DNA of 64,000 bases from Anaerolineae bacterium (GCA_022820665.1 JAJEFB010000036.1:162988-226987), one strand, 5' to 3'. Shown: positions 7,331-16,352, counted from the stretch's first letter. Notes: generated by a model from the letters alone, not told the origin. A program made the numbers and translations.

Positions 7331-8800
7331 ATGAACCATATCAAACTGGACCCCGAACGGCAAATCGGCCAGATCAACCGAGATATCTTCGGCGGCTTCG
7401 CCGAGCACCTGGGACGCCATATCTATGGCGGCATCTATGAACCCGGCTCTCCACTGGCGGACGAGAACGGATTTCGAACCGACGTACTGGAAGCCGTCCG
7501 GCGTCTGAAAATGCCCCTCATCCGCTACCCCGGCGGCAACTTTGTCTCCGGTTATCGCTGGCGCGATGGCGTGGGACCCAAAGCCGAGCGGCCGGCGCGG
7601 GTCGAGCTGGCATGGGAAGATATCGAGAGCAACCACTTCGGCACCGACGAGTTTGTGGCTTGGTGCCGCGCCTTGGATACAGAACCCTACCTGGTGGTCA
7701 ACGCCGGTGATGGCGATATGCGCGAAGCCCGCGACTGGGTGGAGTACTGCAATAGCCGGTCCGATAGCGCCCTGGCGAACATGCGCCGCGCCAACGGCTT
7801 CGACGCGCCGCATAACGTGAAATACTGGGGCATAGGCAACGAAGTCGACGGCCAGTGGCAGATCGGGCACAAGACGCCGGACGAATACGCGCGTACGTAC
7901 AAGGAGTTCGCCAAAGTCATGCGCTGGGTGGACCCGTCCATCAAACTGATCGCGGCGGTCTCTTCGGGTTGGCGCTATCAGCCAGTTGAACGAACACAGC
8001 TCCTTTTTGAGCAGGCTTCCGACTTTCTCGATTATCTATCGCTTCACTGGTACGTCGGCAATCCAGAAGACGACTACGAAAAATACATGACGCTCTCCGA
8101 GTTTTTTGAAGCGAGTATTACCGCTTTCGAAGGCTTGATTGCGGCGATGCGGCAGCAGTTAAGCATGGAGAGACCCGTACACATCGCCATCGACGAGTGG
8201 AACGTCTGGTATCGGGCGCGGGGAAATACGCGCGAAGAGCGCAATAACCTGGAGGAACGCTACAACCTGGAAGACGCGCTGGTGGTGGCCATGCACTTCA
8301 ACGCCTTCATACGGCATTGCCGCTCGGTGCAGATGGCGAATATCGCGCAGATCGTCAATGTCATCGCGCCCATCTTCACGGACGAAGAAGGCTTGTTCCT
8401 GCAGACGATTTTCCACCCCTTTGAACTTTACGCCAGCAACTGCGGCGATATCGCCCTGGATGTCTTTTGGACGGGCGATACCTTCTCCGGCGGCGATTTC
8501 ACCGGCGTCCGCACGCTGGATGTTTCGGCGACGATTGATGCGGCGGGCGAGAAACTGAGCCTGTTCGTCGTCAATCGCAGCCAGACGGAGACGCTGGAGA
8601 CAAAGATATCGCTGGCTGACGCGAGTTTCGCGGGCAATGTGTCGGTGTCGGTCGTAAATGGGCCAGATATTAAAGCGGAGAATTCATTTGAGCAGCCGGA
8701 GCAAGTTACGGCGGCGCGGCGCGAGGCGCGCGCGCAAGGCAGCGACTACGTCCACTGCTTCGAGCCGCACTCCGTTACTGCTCTGATATTTGATTTGTAG
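7331..8800 (+). CDS. abfA: Alpha-L-arabinofuranosidase, glycoside hydrolase family 51
   Basis: A 489-residue enzyme, the usual GH51 length, releasing terminal alpha-L-arabinofuranosyl groups from arabino-oligosaccharides. The N-terminal IFGGFAEHLGRHIYGGIYEPGSPLAD signature, PLIRYPGGNFVSGY (about residues 58-71), the acid/base Glu171 in GIGNEVDG and the nucleophile Glu289 in AIDEWNVWY are all present. A C-terminal beta-sandwich follows. No signal peptide is seen, so it acts in the cytoplasm on imported oligosaccharides. It is the first gene after the promoter/operator region and is followed by an ABC importer 92 bases downstream. Confidence 0.97.
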   Translation: MNHIKLDPERQIGQINRDIFGGFAEHLGRHIYGGIYEPGSPLADENGFRTDVLEAVRRLKMPLIRYPGGNFVSGYRWRDGVGPKAERPARVELAWEDIESNHFGTDEFVAWCRALDTEPYLVVNAGDGDMREARDWVEYCNSRSDSALANMRRANGFDAPHNVKYWGIGNEVDGQWQIGHKTPDEYARTYKEFAKVMRWVDPSIKLIAAVSSGWRYQPVERTQLLFEQASDFLDYLSLHWYVGNPEDDYEKYMTLSEFFEASITAFEGLIAAMRQQLSMERPVHIAIDEWNVWYRARGNTREERNNLEERYNLEDALVVAMHFNAFIRHCRSVQMANIAQIVNVIAPIFTDEEGLFLQTIFHPFELYASNCGDIALDVFWTGDTFSGGDFTGVRTLDVSATIDAAGEKLSLFVVNRSQTETLETKISLADASFAGNVSVSVVNGPDIKAENSFEQPEQVTAARREARAQGSDYVHCFEPHSVTALIFDL

Positions 8801-8892
8801 TATAGAGTTATTTACACTCGGAGGAGGGGTCTAACGAAGAACTTTGCAAGTCAAACCACCGCGTCCGAAAATTTTCAGGAAGAGGTAACGTA

Positions 8893-10203
8893 ATGTCAAA
8901 GTTAAGACTTATCACGCTGGCGCTGGTCGTAGCGATCGTGCTTGGTTCCTTCGGCATGGCGCTGGCGCAAGACACTACCGAACTATCGCTTTGGGTCTTC
9001 GTCGACCGGCACGGCCTGTACATGCAAAACGCAGCCGAGCGCTGGAACGAAGCGCATCCCGACCGCCCGATTGAGATCGTCTACGAGCAGATCGACTACA
9101 CGCAGATGCACGACAATTTGCTGGCGTCGCTGCTGGTTGGCATGGGCGCGCCCGATCTGGCTGATGTCGAGATCAAAAAGTTCGCCACTTTCACCAAAGG
9201 CGATATTCAATTCCTCCCGCTGAACGAGGTCATTGATCCCTACCGCGAGGAAATCATCGAGTCGCGCCTGGCGCCCTACACCGCCAATGGCAACAACTAC
9301 GGCATCGATTATCACCTGGGCGCCTTCGTCATGTATTACAACACCGGCATCCTCGAAGAAGCCGGCGTCGATGTTGACAGCATTACGACCTGGGACGATT
9401 ACATTGCCGCCGGTCAACAGGTCACCCGAGACGCCGACGGCGATGGCGAGATCGATGTTTACATGGCGAGCATCGAGGTCACTGATATCTTCTCGGCTTA
9501 TGCCTTAATGTTGATGAACGGCGGCGGCACCTATAGCGCCGATGGCGAGATCATCCTCGAGAGCGAAGCCAATATCGAAGCCCTGCAATTCCTGCAGGAT
9601 CTGGTGCACGTACATGGCATCGCGCGCCCGGCTTCCGGCGGCGGGCATCACTCGCCCGATCACTTCATTGATCTGGTCGAGGGGCGCATCGCGTCGCTGT
9701 GGATGCCGCAATGGTACATGACGCGCTACCCCGACAATATGGCCAGCGCCCTGGCTGACGTGGCGGTGGTCCGCCCAATGCCCGTCTTTGAAGAGGGTGG
9801 CTATACCACGACCATGGGCGGCGGCACCGGTACTGCCATCACCAACCAGATTGATCCGGACAAGATTGCGCTGGCGGCTGAGTTCCTGACTTTCGCCAAA
9901 CTTACCTACGATGCCAACGTCTTGCTCTGGACTGACCTGGGCTTCGACCCCATGCGGCTGGATGTCTACGATGACGAAGCGCTGCTGATCACCATGTCCG
10001 ATTTCAGCGGCGAGATGCCTTTCATCCACATCAAAGCCGGCTTGGGCAATGTAGCGCCGGAATACACTGGTCCCTTCTATCCGGAAATGGCCACCATCTT
10101 CCAGACCACGGGTCTCTACGATTTGATTGAGAATCAAATGGACCCGGCAGAAGTCCTGGCCAACGCCGCTGAAGAACTGCGCGCGATGGGCGCCGAATTC
10201 TAA
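8893..10203 (+). CDS. Sugar ABC transporter, extracellular solute-binding protein (family 1)
   Basis: A 436-residue secreted binding protein for the second sugar importer. The signal peptide covers residues 1-25 with an AxA cleavage site at MALA-QD. The mature domain has typical family-1 features, such as GAPDLADVEIKKFATF and the YYNTGILEEAGVDVDSITTWDDYIAAG stretch around residue 150. AGGAAGAGGTAACGTA provides a strong ribosome site directly before ATG 8893. It lies between the arabinofuranosidase and two MalF/MalG-type permeases, so arabinose-containing oligosaccharide is the likely ligand (inference from context). Confidence 0.92.
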   Translation: MSKLRLITLALVVAIVLGSFGMALAQDTTELSLWVFVDRHGLYMQNAAERWNEAHPDRPIEIVYEQIDYTQMHDNLLASLLVGMGAPDLADVEIKKFATFTKGDIQFLPLNEVIDPYREEIIESRLAPYTANGNNYGIDYHLGAFVMYYNTGILEEAGVDVDSITTWDDYIAAGQQVTRDADGDGEIDVYMASIEVTDIFSAYALMLMNGGGTYSADGEIILESEANIEALQFLQDLVHVHGIARPASGGGHHSPDHFIDLVEGRIASLWMPQWYMTRYPDNMASALADVAVVRPMPVFEEGGYTTTMGGGTGTAITNQIDPDKIALAAEFLTFAKLTYDANVLLWTDLGFDPMRLDVYDDEALLITMSDFSGEMPFIHIKAGLGNVAPEYTGPFYPEMATIFQTTGLYDLIENQMDPAEVLANAAEELRAMGAEF

Positions 10204-10216
10204 GCTGAGTACCTAC

Positions 10217-10247
10217 GGGGCAGGTATCGTATGGAGACGCCTGCCCC
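10217..10247 (+). promoter_or_regulatory. Intercistronic stem-loop between binding protein and permease
   Basis: GGGGCAGG (10217-10224) is complementary to CCTGCCCC (10240-10247), forming an 8-bp GC-rich stem with a 15-base loop. No T-run follows, so it is unlikely to be a full terminator. Such hairpins after binding-protein genes commonly protect the upstream mRNA and lower permease expression. Confidence 0.6.
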
Positions 10248-10292
10248 ATCTCTCGGCTGATTTGCCAATTGCTGTATCCTGACGGAGGCAGT

Positions 10293-11213
10293 GTGCTCGA
10301 CATAGTCAAACTATCCCACCGTTACATCACTTGGTTCCTGCACCACAAGAAGGTGGTGCCGCTGGTCTTTTTGGCGCCATTCTTGATCGTCTTCCTAGTC
10401 TTCAAAGTTTATCCCGTCATCCTGGCGATAATCATGAGTTTCCAGAACTTCCAGGGCATCAAGAGCCAGGACTGGGTCGGGTTCACCAATTATGAAAATG
10501 TATTTGAATTAGTGCGCTTCAGTCAAGCGCTCACCAATACGACCGTCTATACCATCGGCACCTTGCTGGTCTTGATACCGCTGCCGCTGGTCCTGGCAGT
10601 GCTGCTGGATTCAGGACGGGTCATCGCGAGTACGGTTTTCCGAGTCTTGATCTTTTTGCCGGCGCTGACATCGCTGGTGGTGGCGGGAACGGTCTTCCGG
10701 CTGATACTGGCGAAAGATGGTTTCCTGAATTTATTCCTGGAAGGCGCGCTGGGCATGGATCGCTTGCGCTGGCTGGAAGTATCGGAGTTGGCGCTGCCCT
10801 CTTTGATCTTGATCGCGACCTGGCGCTGGACCGGCATGAACATCCTCTACTTCAATTCCGGTCTGGTCAATATCCCGAGCGAACTGTATGAATCCGCCGC
10901 CATTGACGGCGCCAGCCCCTGGCAAATGTTCCTGCGCATCACCTTGCCCATGCTGCGTCCAACAACTTTCTTTGTGGTCGTGCTCAGCATCATCGGCGGC
11001 TATCAAGTTTTCGTCGAACCCTTCATCTTGTACGCCGGGGGCGCTGGACCCGGCGACGGCGGCTTGACACTCGCCTTGCTGATTTATCGCACAGCATTCA
11101 CCTCGTTCAATTTCGGCACGGCCGCGGCTATGGGTGTCATCCTCGCGCTGATCATCTTCATCTTTTCGCTAATTCAGTTTCGTTTCTTCGGTGTCTTAGG
11201 AGGTGAAGATTAA
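10293..11213 (+). CDS. Sugar ABC transporter permease, MalF/UgpA type
   Basis: Inner-membrane subunit with six predicted helices and the EAA loop YESAAIDGASPWQMFLRITLPML (about residues 199-221). The frame is open to a TTG at 10269, but GGAGG at 10284-10288 points to the in-frame GTG at 10293, giving about 306 residues. It starts 89 bases after the binding protein and ends 3 bases before the next permease gene, so translation of the two permeases is coupled. The operon again lacks an ATPase. Confidence 0.93.
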   Translation: MLDIVKLSHRYITWFLHHKKVVPLVFLAPFLIVFLVFKVYPVILAIIMSFQNFQGIKSQDWVGFTNYENVFELVRFSQALTNTTVYTIGTLLVLIPLPLVLAVLLDSGRVIASTVFRVLIFLPALTSLVVAGTVFRLILAKDGFLNLFLEGALGMDRLRWLEVSELALPSLILIATWRWTGMNILYFNSGLVNIPSELYESAAIDGASPWQMFLRITLPMLRPTTFFVVVLSIIGGYQVFVEPFILYAGGAGPGDGGLTLALLIYRTAFTSFNFGTAAAMGVILALIIFIFSLIQFRFFGVLGGED

Positions 11214-11216
11214 ACC

Positions 11217-12086
11217 ATGACTGCCACCCAATTCATTAATCCGGGGAAACTGGGCGCGCGGCGGCAATCTCGCCTGACAAAATGGCTCATGTTCGCGCTC
11301 TTCGTCTGCCTGGCTATCGTCTTCATATTCCCCCTCTATTGGATGGTCGTCAGTTCCCTGCGGCCCGAAGGGCGAATCTTCGTCGATGCTATGGAGATTA
11401 TTCCCAGCGCCCTGTCGCTGGATACTTATCGCCGACTTTTTGAAGAAGAGCCTTACGGCATCTGGTTCGTCAACTCGATCACGCAGACCGGCGGTTACGC
11501 TTTCATGGGTGTATTTCTGTGCACGACTGGCGGTTATGCTTTGGCGAAATTCCGCTTCCGTTATCGCAATCTCCTTTTCATCTTGATTCTCGTATCACAG
11601 ATGATTCCCTTTCACCTGTTGATCGTCTCGCTTTTTCTGATGATCATACAGATGGGTATGGCGGAGACCTATCAAGGCGCCATCGTCCCGCTGGCGGCGT
11701 CGCCCATAGGTATTTTCTTCATGCGACAATATATGCTGGCAATTGATGATGAAATGCTAAACGCCGCGCGGGTGGACGGCGCCAGCGAATATCAGATCTT
11801 CTGGCACGTCGTTTTGCCTAATGCGCGTCCAGCCATCGCCACGCTTCTAATCCTCTTCTGCATCGAATACTGGAATAACTTGCTCTGGCCCCTGATCGTC
11901 TTCCGCAAACCCGAGAACTTTCCGCTCGCGGTCGGTATCAAGCGGCTCATTGATCAATACCGACAACAGTACGATTTGACTATGGCTGGCTCGACCCTCG
12001 CCACCATACCGGTCATCATTTTATTCTTCTTCCTGCGTCGCCAAATTATGGAGGGGCTTGCCACCACCGGTACGGGCATCAAGTAG
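11217..12086 (+). CDS. Sugar ABC transporter permease, MalG/UgpE type
   Basis: The 289-residue partner permease. Its first helix (FALFVCLAIVFIFPLYWMVVSSL, about residues 25-47) and the FPLYWMV motif are characteristic of MalG-type subunits. The EAA loop is LNAARVDGASEYQIFWHVVLPNARP, where Asn182 occupies the position usually held by Glu. AGGAGGTGAAGATTAAACC lies directly upstream of the ATG. The following kinase gene starts 107 bases later. Confidence 0.93.
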   Translation: MTATQFINPGKLGARRQSRLTKWLMFALFVCLAIVFIFPLYWMVVSSLRPEGRIFVDAMEIIPSALSLDTYRRLFEEEPYGIWFVNSITQTGGYAFMGVFLCTTGGYALAKFRFRYRNLLFILILVSQMIPFHLLIVSLFLMIIQMGMAETYQGAIVPLAASPIGIFFMRQYMLAIDDEMLNAARVDGASEYQIFWHVVLPNARPAIATLLILFCIEYWNNLLWPLIVFRKPENFPLAVGIKRLIDQYRQQYDLTMAGSTLATIPVIILFFFLRRQIMEGLATTGTGIK

Positions 12087-12193
12087 CAATTGACGATCGC
12101 TTCCGGATACAAGCGATACTTTCTTCCTGAAAAGCCCCCTTGCACGGCATAGCGCACAGGCGAGCCCATCCATTCCCCCAGGAGACATCGATT

Positions 12194-13669
12194 ATGAACT
12201 CGCCCATCGTCCTTGGCATTGATCTGGGCACCCAAGGGCTCAAAGTCGTCGCATTTGATGTGGCGAACGCGCGGGTGCTGGGCAGCGTCTCGGCGGCGGT
12301 CGAGAATCTGACGCCAGCGCCCGGTTGGCTGGAACAAGAACCAAACCAGTGGTGGGCGACGCTCTGTCGGCTTGCGCGCGATTTGACAGCCGCGAAAGAT
12401 ATCCCGACAGAATCCGTAGTCGCGATCGGACTCTCCGGCCACATGCACTCGATTGTGCCGCTGCGCGCGGACAAAAGCGTCGCGCACAATTGCATCGTCT
12501 GGGCGGATACACGTTCACGCGAGCAGGCGCGGCGCATCAGCGCGGCGGCAAGCTCCGCGCTATGGAATCCGTCGATCGCGCCCTACAGCCTCGCCAAAAT
12601 CCTCTGGCTTCGCCAGAACCGACCTGAGCTTTTCGACGAGATCGAGCACATCCTGTGGCCGAAGGATTACTTGCGCTACCGACTGACGGGAAAGATCGCG
12701 ACGGAATACGCCGACGCTTCAGGCACGCTGATGTGGGATTTCGCCGCGCGCGCTTGGGACGAAGACCTGCTGGCGGATTTCGAGCTGTCTTCCGACCTGC
12801 TTCCCGATGCGCGCGCATCGAATGAGGCGGCCGGTACGCTTTCAAAAACAGCCGCCGAAGACCTGGGCTTTTCGGTCAACACTGTCGTGGCTTACGGTGG
12901 CGGGGACTGCGCCTGCGCGGTCGTCGGATCGGGCATACCGGACTCGGATACTTTGCTGATTAACGCCGGTACCGCAGTTCAAGTCATTGAAATGCGAGAA
13001 GAGCCGAGTCCCTATGATCGTGACGCCGGTGTTCGCTATCTCTTTGAACTCGGCGTCGAGGGCAGAACATTCGCCATCGGCGCGCTCAATAGCGCCGGGC
13101 ATTCGCTGGAATGGTGGCGTCGGTTGTTGGACGAGCAACTGACCTATGCCGAATTCGATGCGCTGGCGGCGGATGAGACGCCAACGCCGGAGGGTCCGAT
13201 TTTCCTGCCCTACCTTCAGGGCACGGGCACACCGCATCTGCTCGATGGTTCCTACGGCAGTTTTGTCCAGCTATCGGCGACTGCGGACCAGAGCGCGCTG
13301 ACCCGCGCGGTGATGGATGGCGTTGCCTTCGGCATCAAGCACTGCGCCGAAGCGCTGGTCAAGGACGGTGATCTGTCCGCCAAGAAGATCCTCTTCACAG
13401 GCGGCGTGCCCAAAAGCCCGTTGATGCGGCAGATCCTCGCCAACGCCTTTGACGGAGAGGTCCGCTTCCGCTCCTTTTCCGATATGTCGGCTTTGGGCGC
13501 GGCTGCCCATGGCCTTGTCGCTGCGGGGTTGGCGCCGGATGCGCGGACATGGTTGGCTGAATTCGACTACGGCGAAGGTCACGCAAAGGAGTCGCCCGCG
13601 CTCCGTGAACGATACACGGTCACTTACGAGCGCTACAAGAAGTGGGCGGCTCGCATCACTTCAGCCTGA
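12194..13669 (+). CDS. xylB: FGGY-family carbohydrate kinase, xylulokinase-like
   Basis: A kinase of 491 residues phosphorylating a pentulose, most likely D-xylulose. The N-terminal phosphate-binding motif GIDLGTQGLKVVAFD, the GLSGHMHSIVPL motif of xylulokinases, and the C-terminal adenosine loop ILFTGGVPKSPLMRQILANAF are present. The open frame extends to a TTG at 12140, but CCCAGGAGACATCGATT before ATG 12194 defines the start. It follows the pentose importer, as expected for the last step feeding the pentose phosphate pathway. No arabinose isomerase or ribulokinase is in the window, so whether the true substrate is xylulose or ribulose is open. Confidence 0.88.
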   Translation: MNSPIVLGIDLGTQGLKVVAFDVANARVLGSVSAAVENLTPAPGWLEQEPNQWWATLCRLARDLTAAKDIPTESVVAIGLSGHMHSIVPLRADKSVAHNCIVWADTRSREQARRISAAASSALWNPSIAPYSLAKILWLRQNRPELFDEIEHILWPKDYLRYRLTGKIATEYADASGTLMWDFAARAWDEDLLADFELSSDLLPDARASNEAAGTLSKTAAEDLGFSVNTVVAYGGGDCACAVVGSGIPDSDTLLINAGTAVQVIEMREEPSPYDRDAGVRYLFELGVEGRTFAIGALNSAGHSLEWWRRLLDEQLTYAEFDALAADETPTPEGPIFLPYLQGTGTPHLLDGSYGSFVQLSATADQSALTRAVMDGVAFGIKHCAEALVKDGDLSAKKILFTGGVPKSPLMRQILANAFDGEVRFRSFSDMSALGAAAHGLVAAGLAPDARTWLAEFDYGEGHAKESPALRERYTVTYERYKKWAARITSA

Positions 13670-14515
13670 CTAGTTTTGGGGCGGTCCCAGATTATCCAGT
13701 TGATAGCCATCAGGATAGCTCCTGTGGGCAGCGCGCGTGAGCAAGAAGGGTTTGCGGCGCGGTGGCAGGAAACGCAATAGCTTCGCCGCCAGCAGCAGCG
13801 CGCCATGCGCCAAAGGTTTCATCAAGAGAAGCGGTTTGGGATAGCCGAAGGCGCGGCGCAGGGGCTCGTCGAGCATGGCGTAGACCACTTGCCGAATGAC
13901 TGGTTGCAGCGGTTTGGGATACCAACTCTGCATAACCTGGAGCGTGGCATCGGCAACGCGACGGTTCGAAGCTTGATAACGAAATCGCTCCCTTTCATAG
14001 GCTTGCTTGAATCTCTCGAATTCTTCAATCGTAGGCGGGATGTCCTTGATCGCCATGCGCGCCCCCACCTCGACCCAAAAATGATAATTGGCGAGATTCT
14101 CGCGCTGGCTCGGACGCCGCCAACTGAATCTCTGTGTCCAGTAAATCGGCTCGAAGACAAAAGTGGACAAGACGTAGAGCATATCGTCATTGGCGATGTC
14201 AAATTTGCCGTGCATACGGTTGATCAGCTTGATCGCTTGACGACCGCGCGGGCTGTCATAACCGTTCTCGACGATCTCGGCCAGCAGCAAACCGGTGTCG
14301 TCGACGCGGCGTTGCCCATGCCTTTTGAACTCTCCTGTTTGATCAAGCAGTTGGCTGATGCTGGGCACGCCATAACTGCGGAACAAGGCGAATTCCAGAG
14401 ACTTGCGGATCAGCCAGGGGTATTCGTAGGCGCCGACTAGCAGAACGATCTGCTGGCAATCCGCTTTGGGATCCAGCCGCAGGATGCGATCTCGGATGTC
14501 GAATCGTCCAGCCAC
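13670..14515 (-). CDS. DUF2236 / MpaB-type oxygenase-like protein
   Basis: The protein (about 281 residues from GTG 14515) matches the MpaB/latex-clearing-protein superfamily (DUF2236), a helical haem-containing fold. Recognisable segments are DPKADCQQIVLLVGAYEYPW, FRSYGVPSISQLLDQTGEF, the RMHGKFDI motif with a histidine where the family has its haem ligand, and DDMLYVLSTFVFEPIYW. The frame is open up to 14599, but that part overlaps the upstream DUF1801 gene in another frame and looks non-coding, so I favour the GTG just after the DUF1801 stop. It ends directly beside the convergent kinase stop codon. Its physiological substrate is unknown. Confidence 0.82.
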   Translation of the reverse strand: MAGRFDIRDRILRLDPKADCQQIVLLVGAYEYPWLIRKSLEFALFRSYGVPSISQLLDQTGEFKRHGQRRVDDTGLLLAEIVENGYDSPRGRQAIKLINRMHGKFDIANDDMLYVLSTFVFEPIYWTQRFSWRRPSQRENLANYHFWVEVGARMAIKDIPPTIEEFERFKQAYERERFRYQASNRRVADATLQVMQSWYPKPLQPVIRQVVYAMLDEPLRRAFGYPKPLLLMKPLAHGALLLAAKLLRFLPPRRKPFLLTRAAHRSYPDGYQLDNLGPPQN

Positions 14516-14528
14516 GACAATATGTTTC

Positions 14529-14909
14529 TCAGCTAGCCTCCGCCTCGGCCAAGCGCGCGCGCAGGACTTTTTCCAGCAATTCGACCGGAAGTTCGCCACC
14601 CGGTTTAATGTGGAGGGTCGTGCCAGAAGTCCAGATGCCGGCCTCTTTCAATTCGTCTTTCATCAGCGCCGGAATGGCTTTGCTCATGGTGTGAAAACCG
14701 CAATGTTTACTAGCCGCCGACATGGCGACGAAATCTTTCTTGAGGCGAAAGATCGGGATCTTATAGTTGACGCGCTCGGTGCATTCTGGCGCAACCCGCC
14801 TGATGATTTCGCGCAACTGCTCAAGCGTCTCGCGGAAGCCATCCTCCTGAGCCGCCAAATAGGCGTCAACCTCTTGTGGCGCGTGACGGGTCGGCTTCGG
14901 CTTACTCAT
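14529..14909 (-). CDS. DUF1801 (YdhG-like) protein
   Basis: A 126-residue cytoplasmic protein of the DUF1801/YdhG fold, with the typical VDAYLAAQEDGFRETLEQLREIIRR N-terminal helix, the ERVNYKIPIFRLKKDFVAM strand region and a GTTLHIKPGGELPVELLEKVLRARLAE C-terminus. Distant relatives include iron-chaperone-type proteins, but no specific activity can be assigned. Its start overlaps the stop of the upstream VOC gene by 8 bases. An identical overlap followed by a decayed start of this gene exists after the second VOC gene at 15460, showing that a VOC-DUF1801 pair was once duplicated. Confidence 0.85.
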   Translation of the reverse strand: MSKPKPTRHAPQEVDAYLAAQEDGFRETLEQLREIIRRVAPECTERVNYKIPIFRLKKDFVAMSAASKHCGFHTMSKAIPALMKDELKEAGIWTSGTTLHIKPGGELPVELLEKVLRARLAEAEAS

Positions 14910-15378
14910 CGCGGAAAGCCCTTTCCAATTCAGCGATATTCAGTTTCCTCATTGTTAAAAACGCTTGAGTAACACGCTCGACCGCCGCCGCATCGCTACT
15001 GTTCAACATCTCGCTCAGGGCAATTGGCGATATCTGCCAGGATACCCCAAAGCGGTCCGTGAGCCAACCACATTGCAACTCCTCGCCACCGTCTGCCGTC
15101 AAGCGATCCCAGAGCCGGTCAATCTCCATTTGATCGACGCAGTTCACCAGGAGCGACATCGCCGGGTTAAGTTTATAGTGGGGACCGCCGTTGATGATGC
15201 AAAATTCCTGGCCCGCCAATTCAAATTCGGCGGTCATGATGGCTCCGGGCGTCCCCATTCCGCCCTGACTGTAGCGTAAGATACGCGTCACGCGCGCGTC
15301 TTCGAAAAGGGACGTATAGAGTTCGAGCGCTTCCTCGACCCGTCCGTCAAACCATAGGTTCGTCACAATTTTTTGCAT
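14902..15378 (-). CDS. VOC-family PhnB-like protein (copy 1)
   Basis: A 158-residue protein of the PhnB / 3-demethylubiquinone-methyltransferase-like branch of the vicinal oxygen chelate superfamily. It begins MQKIVTNLWFDGRVEEALELYTSLF and contains the family signature CGWLTDRFGVSWQISP near residue 105. Proteins of this group lack a well-defined reaction, so the name does not imply methyltransfer. It is a paralogue of the gene at 15460-15936: both ends are nearly identical while the middle (residues 30-90) has diverged, including different residues at the metal-facing strand (GGPHYKL versus GNSFCEH). The downstream DUF1801 gene overlaps its stop. Confidence 0.9.
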   Translation of the reverse strand: MQKIVTNLWFDGRVEEALELYTSLFEDARVTRILRYSQGGMGTPGAIMTAEFELAGQEFCIINGGPHYKLNPAMSLLVNCVDQMEIDRLWDRLTADGGEELQCGWLTDRFGVSWQISPIALSEMLNSSDAAAVERVTQAFLTMRKLNIAELERAFRDE

Positions 15379-15417
15379 GGCTCACTCCGCCGGGTAGACC
15401 AATCATGCTCGACATCC

Positions 15418-15467
15418 TAGCGATGATTTCTGGCCGGCGCCTGGCGGGTCGGCGTCGGCTTACTCAT
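15418..15467 (-). pseudogene. Decayed start of a second DUF1801 gene
   Basis: The 16 codons from ATG 15465-15467 read MSKPTPTRQAPARNHR and then hit TAG at 15418-15420. The first eleven residues match the start of the intact DUF1801 protein (MSKPKPTRHAP) with only two changes, and the ATG overlaps the upstream VOC stop by the same 8 bases as in the intact pair. The rest of the gene is gone. This is the scar of a tandem duplication followed by deletion. Confidence 0.8.
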
Positions 15468-15936
15468 CGCGGAAAGCCCTCTCCAGCGTGGCGATGTCCA
15501 GCTTGTCCATTGGCATGAAGGCAGCCATGACGCGTTCAACAGCGGCGGCATCGTCGCTTTTCATAATCTCCATTAAGCGGCGCGGCGTAATCTGCCAGGA
15601 TACGCCGAAGCGGTCAGTCAGCCAGCCGCAGCGGCTGGGCGCGCCGCCGCCAGAAATCAAGCCCTCCCACAGCCGGTCGATTTCTTCCTGATCGTCACAA
15701 AGCACCATGAGCGACATAGCCGCGCTGTGCTCACAGAAGGAATTGCCGTTGATGATGGTGAAGACCTGCCCGGCGAGCTCAAAATCCGCAGTCATGATAT
15801 CGCCGGGTTTGCCCATACCGCTTTCGCCATAGCGATGGATATGGGTGACGCGGGAATCGGGCAGAAGCGAGGTATAGAGCTCCAGCGCCTCTTCGACGCG
15901 ACCATCAAACCAGAGATTGGTGACGATCTTTTGCAT
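15460..15936 (-). CDS. VOC-family PhnB-like protein (copy 2)
   Basis: The second 158-residue PhnB-like protein of the operon. It shares the first 24 residues exactly with copy 1 and has the same CGWLTDRFGVSWQI core and LERAFRDE ending, but differs through the centre, suggesting that the two bind different ligands. It starts 3 bases after the NTF2-like gene stop, so it is tightly coupled to it. The gap to copy 1 contains the DUF1801 remnant. Its reaction is unknown. Confidence 0.9.
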   Translation of the reverse strand: MQKIVTNLWFDGRVEEALELYTSLLPDSRVTHIHRYGESGMGKPGDIMTADFELAGQVFTIINGNSFCEHSAAMSLMVLCDDQEEIDRLWEGLISGGGAPSRCGWLTDRFGVSWQITPRRLMEIMKSDDAAAVERVMAAFMPMDKLDIATLERAFRDE

Positions 15937-15939
15937 GGC

Positions 15940-16329
15940 TTAGTCCTCCGTTTTGATTTCAACTGCGTAGGATTTCATCGACTTGATCTTCTTGCCAGTT
16001 GCGGACGCGAATTGGCAAACATCACAAAAGGCGACTGATCCGCCCTGCTCCAGCGTTATGATGCCATTGACCGCGCCCTCGCGCCCGTGGGTGATAATGG
16101 AATGGATGACCAGTTCGGCCGCGACCGCGTTTTTCATCGCTTCCAGCGCCTCGCGCGCGGCCGCTTTGCCGCGTAGGTCGGCCTCGCCGATGATCTGCCA
16201 GCGGATGTCGTCGGTGAATTTGTCGAGGATGCCCTCGACATCGGCGCGGGCGAAAGCGATGTTCAGGTCCCGCAGTAGCAGCTTCTTTGGCGCATTGTCG
16301 CAATCGGCATTGACGGTGATCTTGAGCAT
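15940..16329 (-). CDS. NTF2-like / SnoaL-type protein
   Basis: A 129-residue alpha+beta protein of the NTF2-like superfamily, recognised by the pattern LLRDLNIAFARADVEGILDKFTDDIRWQIIGEADLRGKAAAREALEAM (helix, short acidic turn, DDIRW strand, G-x-AA-R-EAL helix) and the C-terminal strand pair ending FCDVCQFASATGKKIKSMKSYAVEIK. The family includes isomerases, cyclases and ligand carriers. No catalytic residues can be assigned with certainty. It lies in the middle of the minus-strand operon, 23 bases after cytidine deaminase and 3 bases before the VOC gene. Confidence 0.75.
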   Translation of the reverse strand: MLKITVNADCDNAPKKLLLRDLNIAFARADVEGILDKFTDDIRWQIIGEADLRGKAAAREALEAMKNAVAAELVIHSIITHGREGAVNGIITLEQGGSVAFCDVCQFASATGKKIKSMKSYAVEIKTED

Positions 16330-16352
16330 AGCTGAGTCTATTAGCTGCTGCG

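Noticed and set aside
13670..14599. Longer start (14599) for the DUF2236 gene
   Set aside because: The extra residues (MANFRSNCWKKSCARAWPRR) overlap DUF1801 in another frame and do not match the family; GTG 14515 is more plausible.
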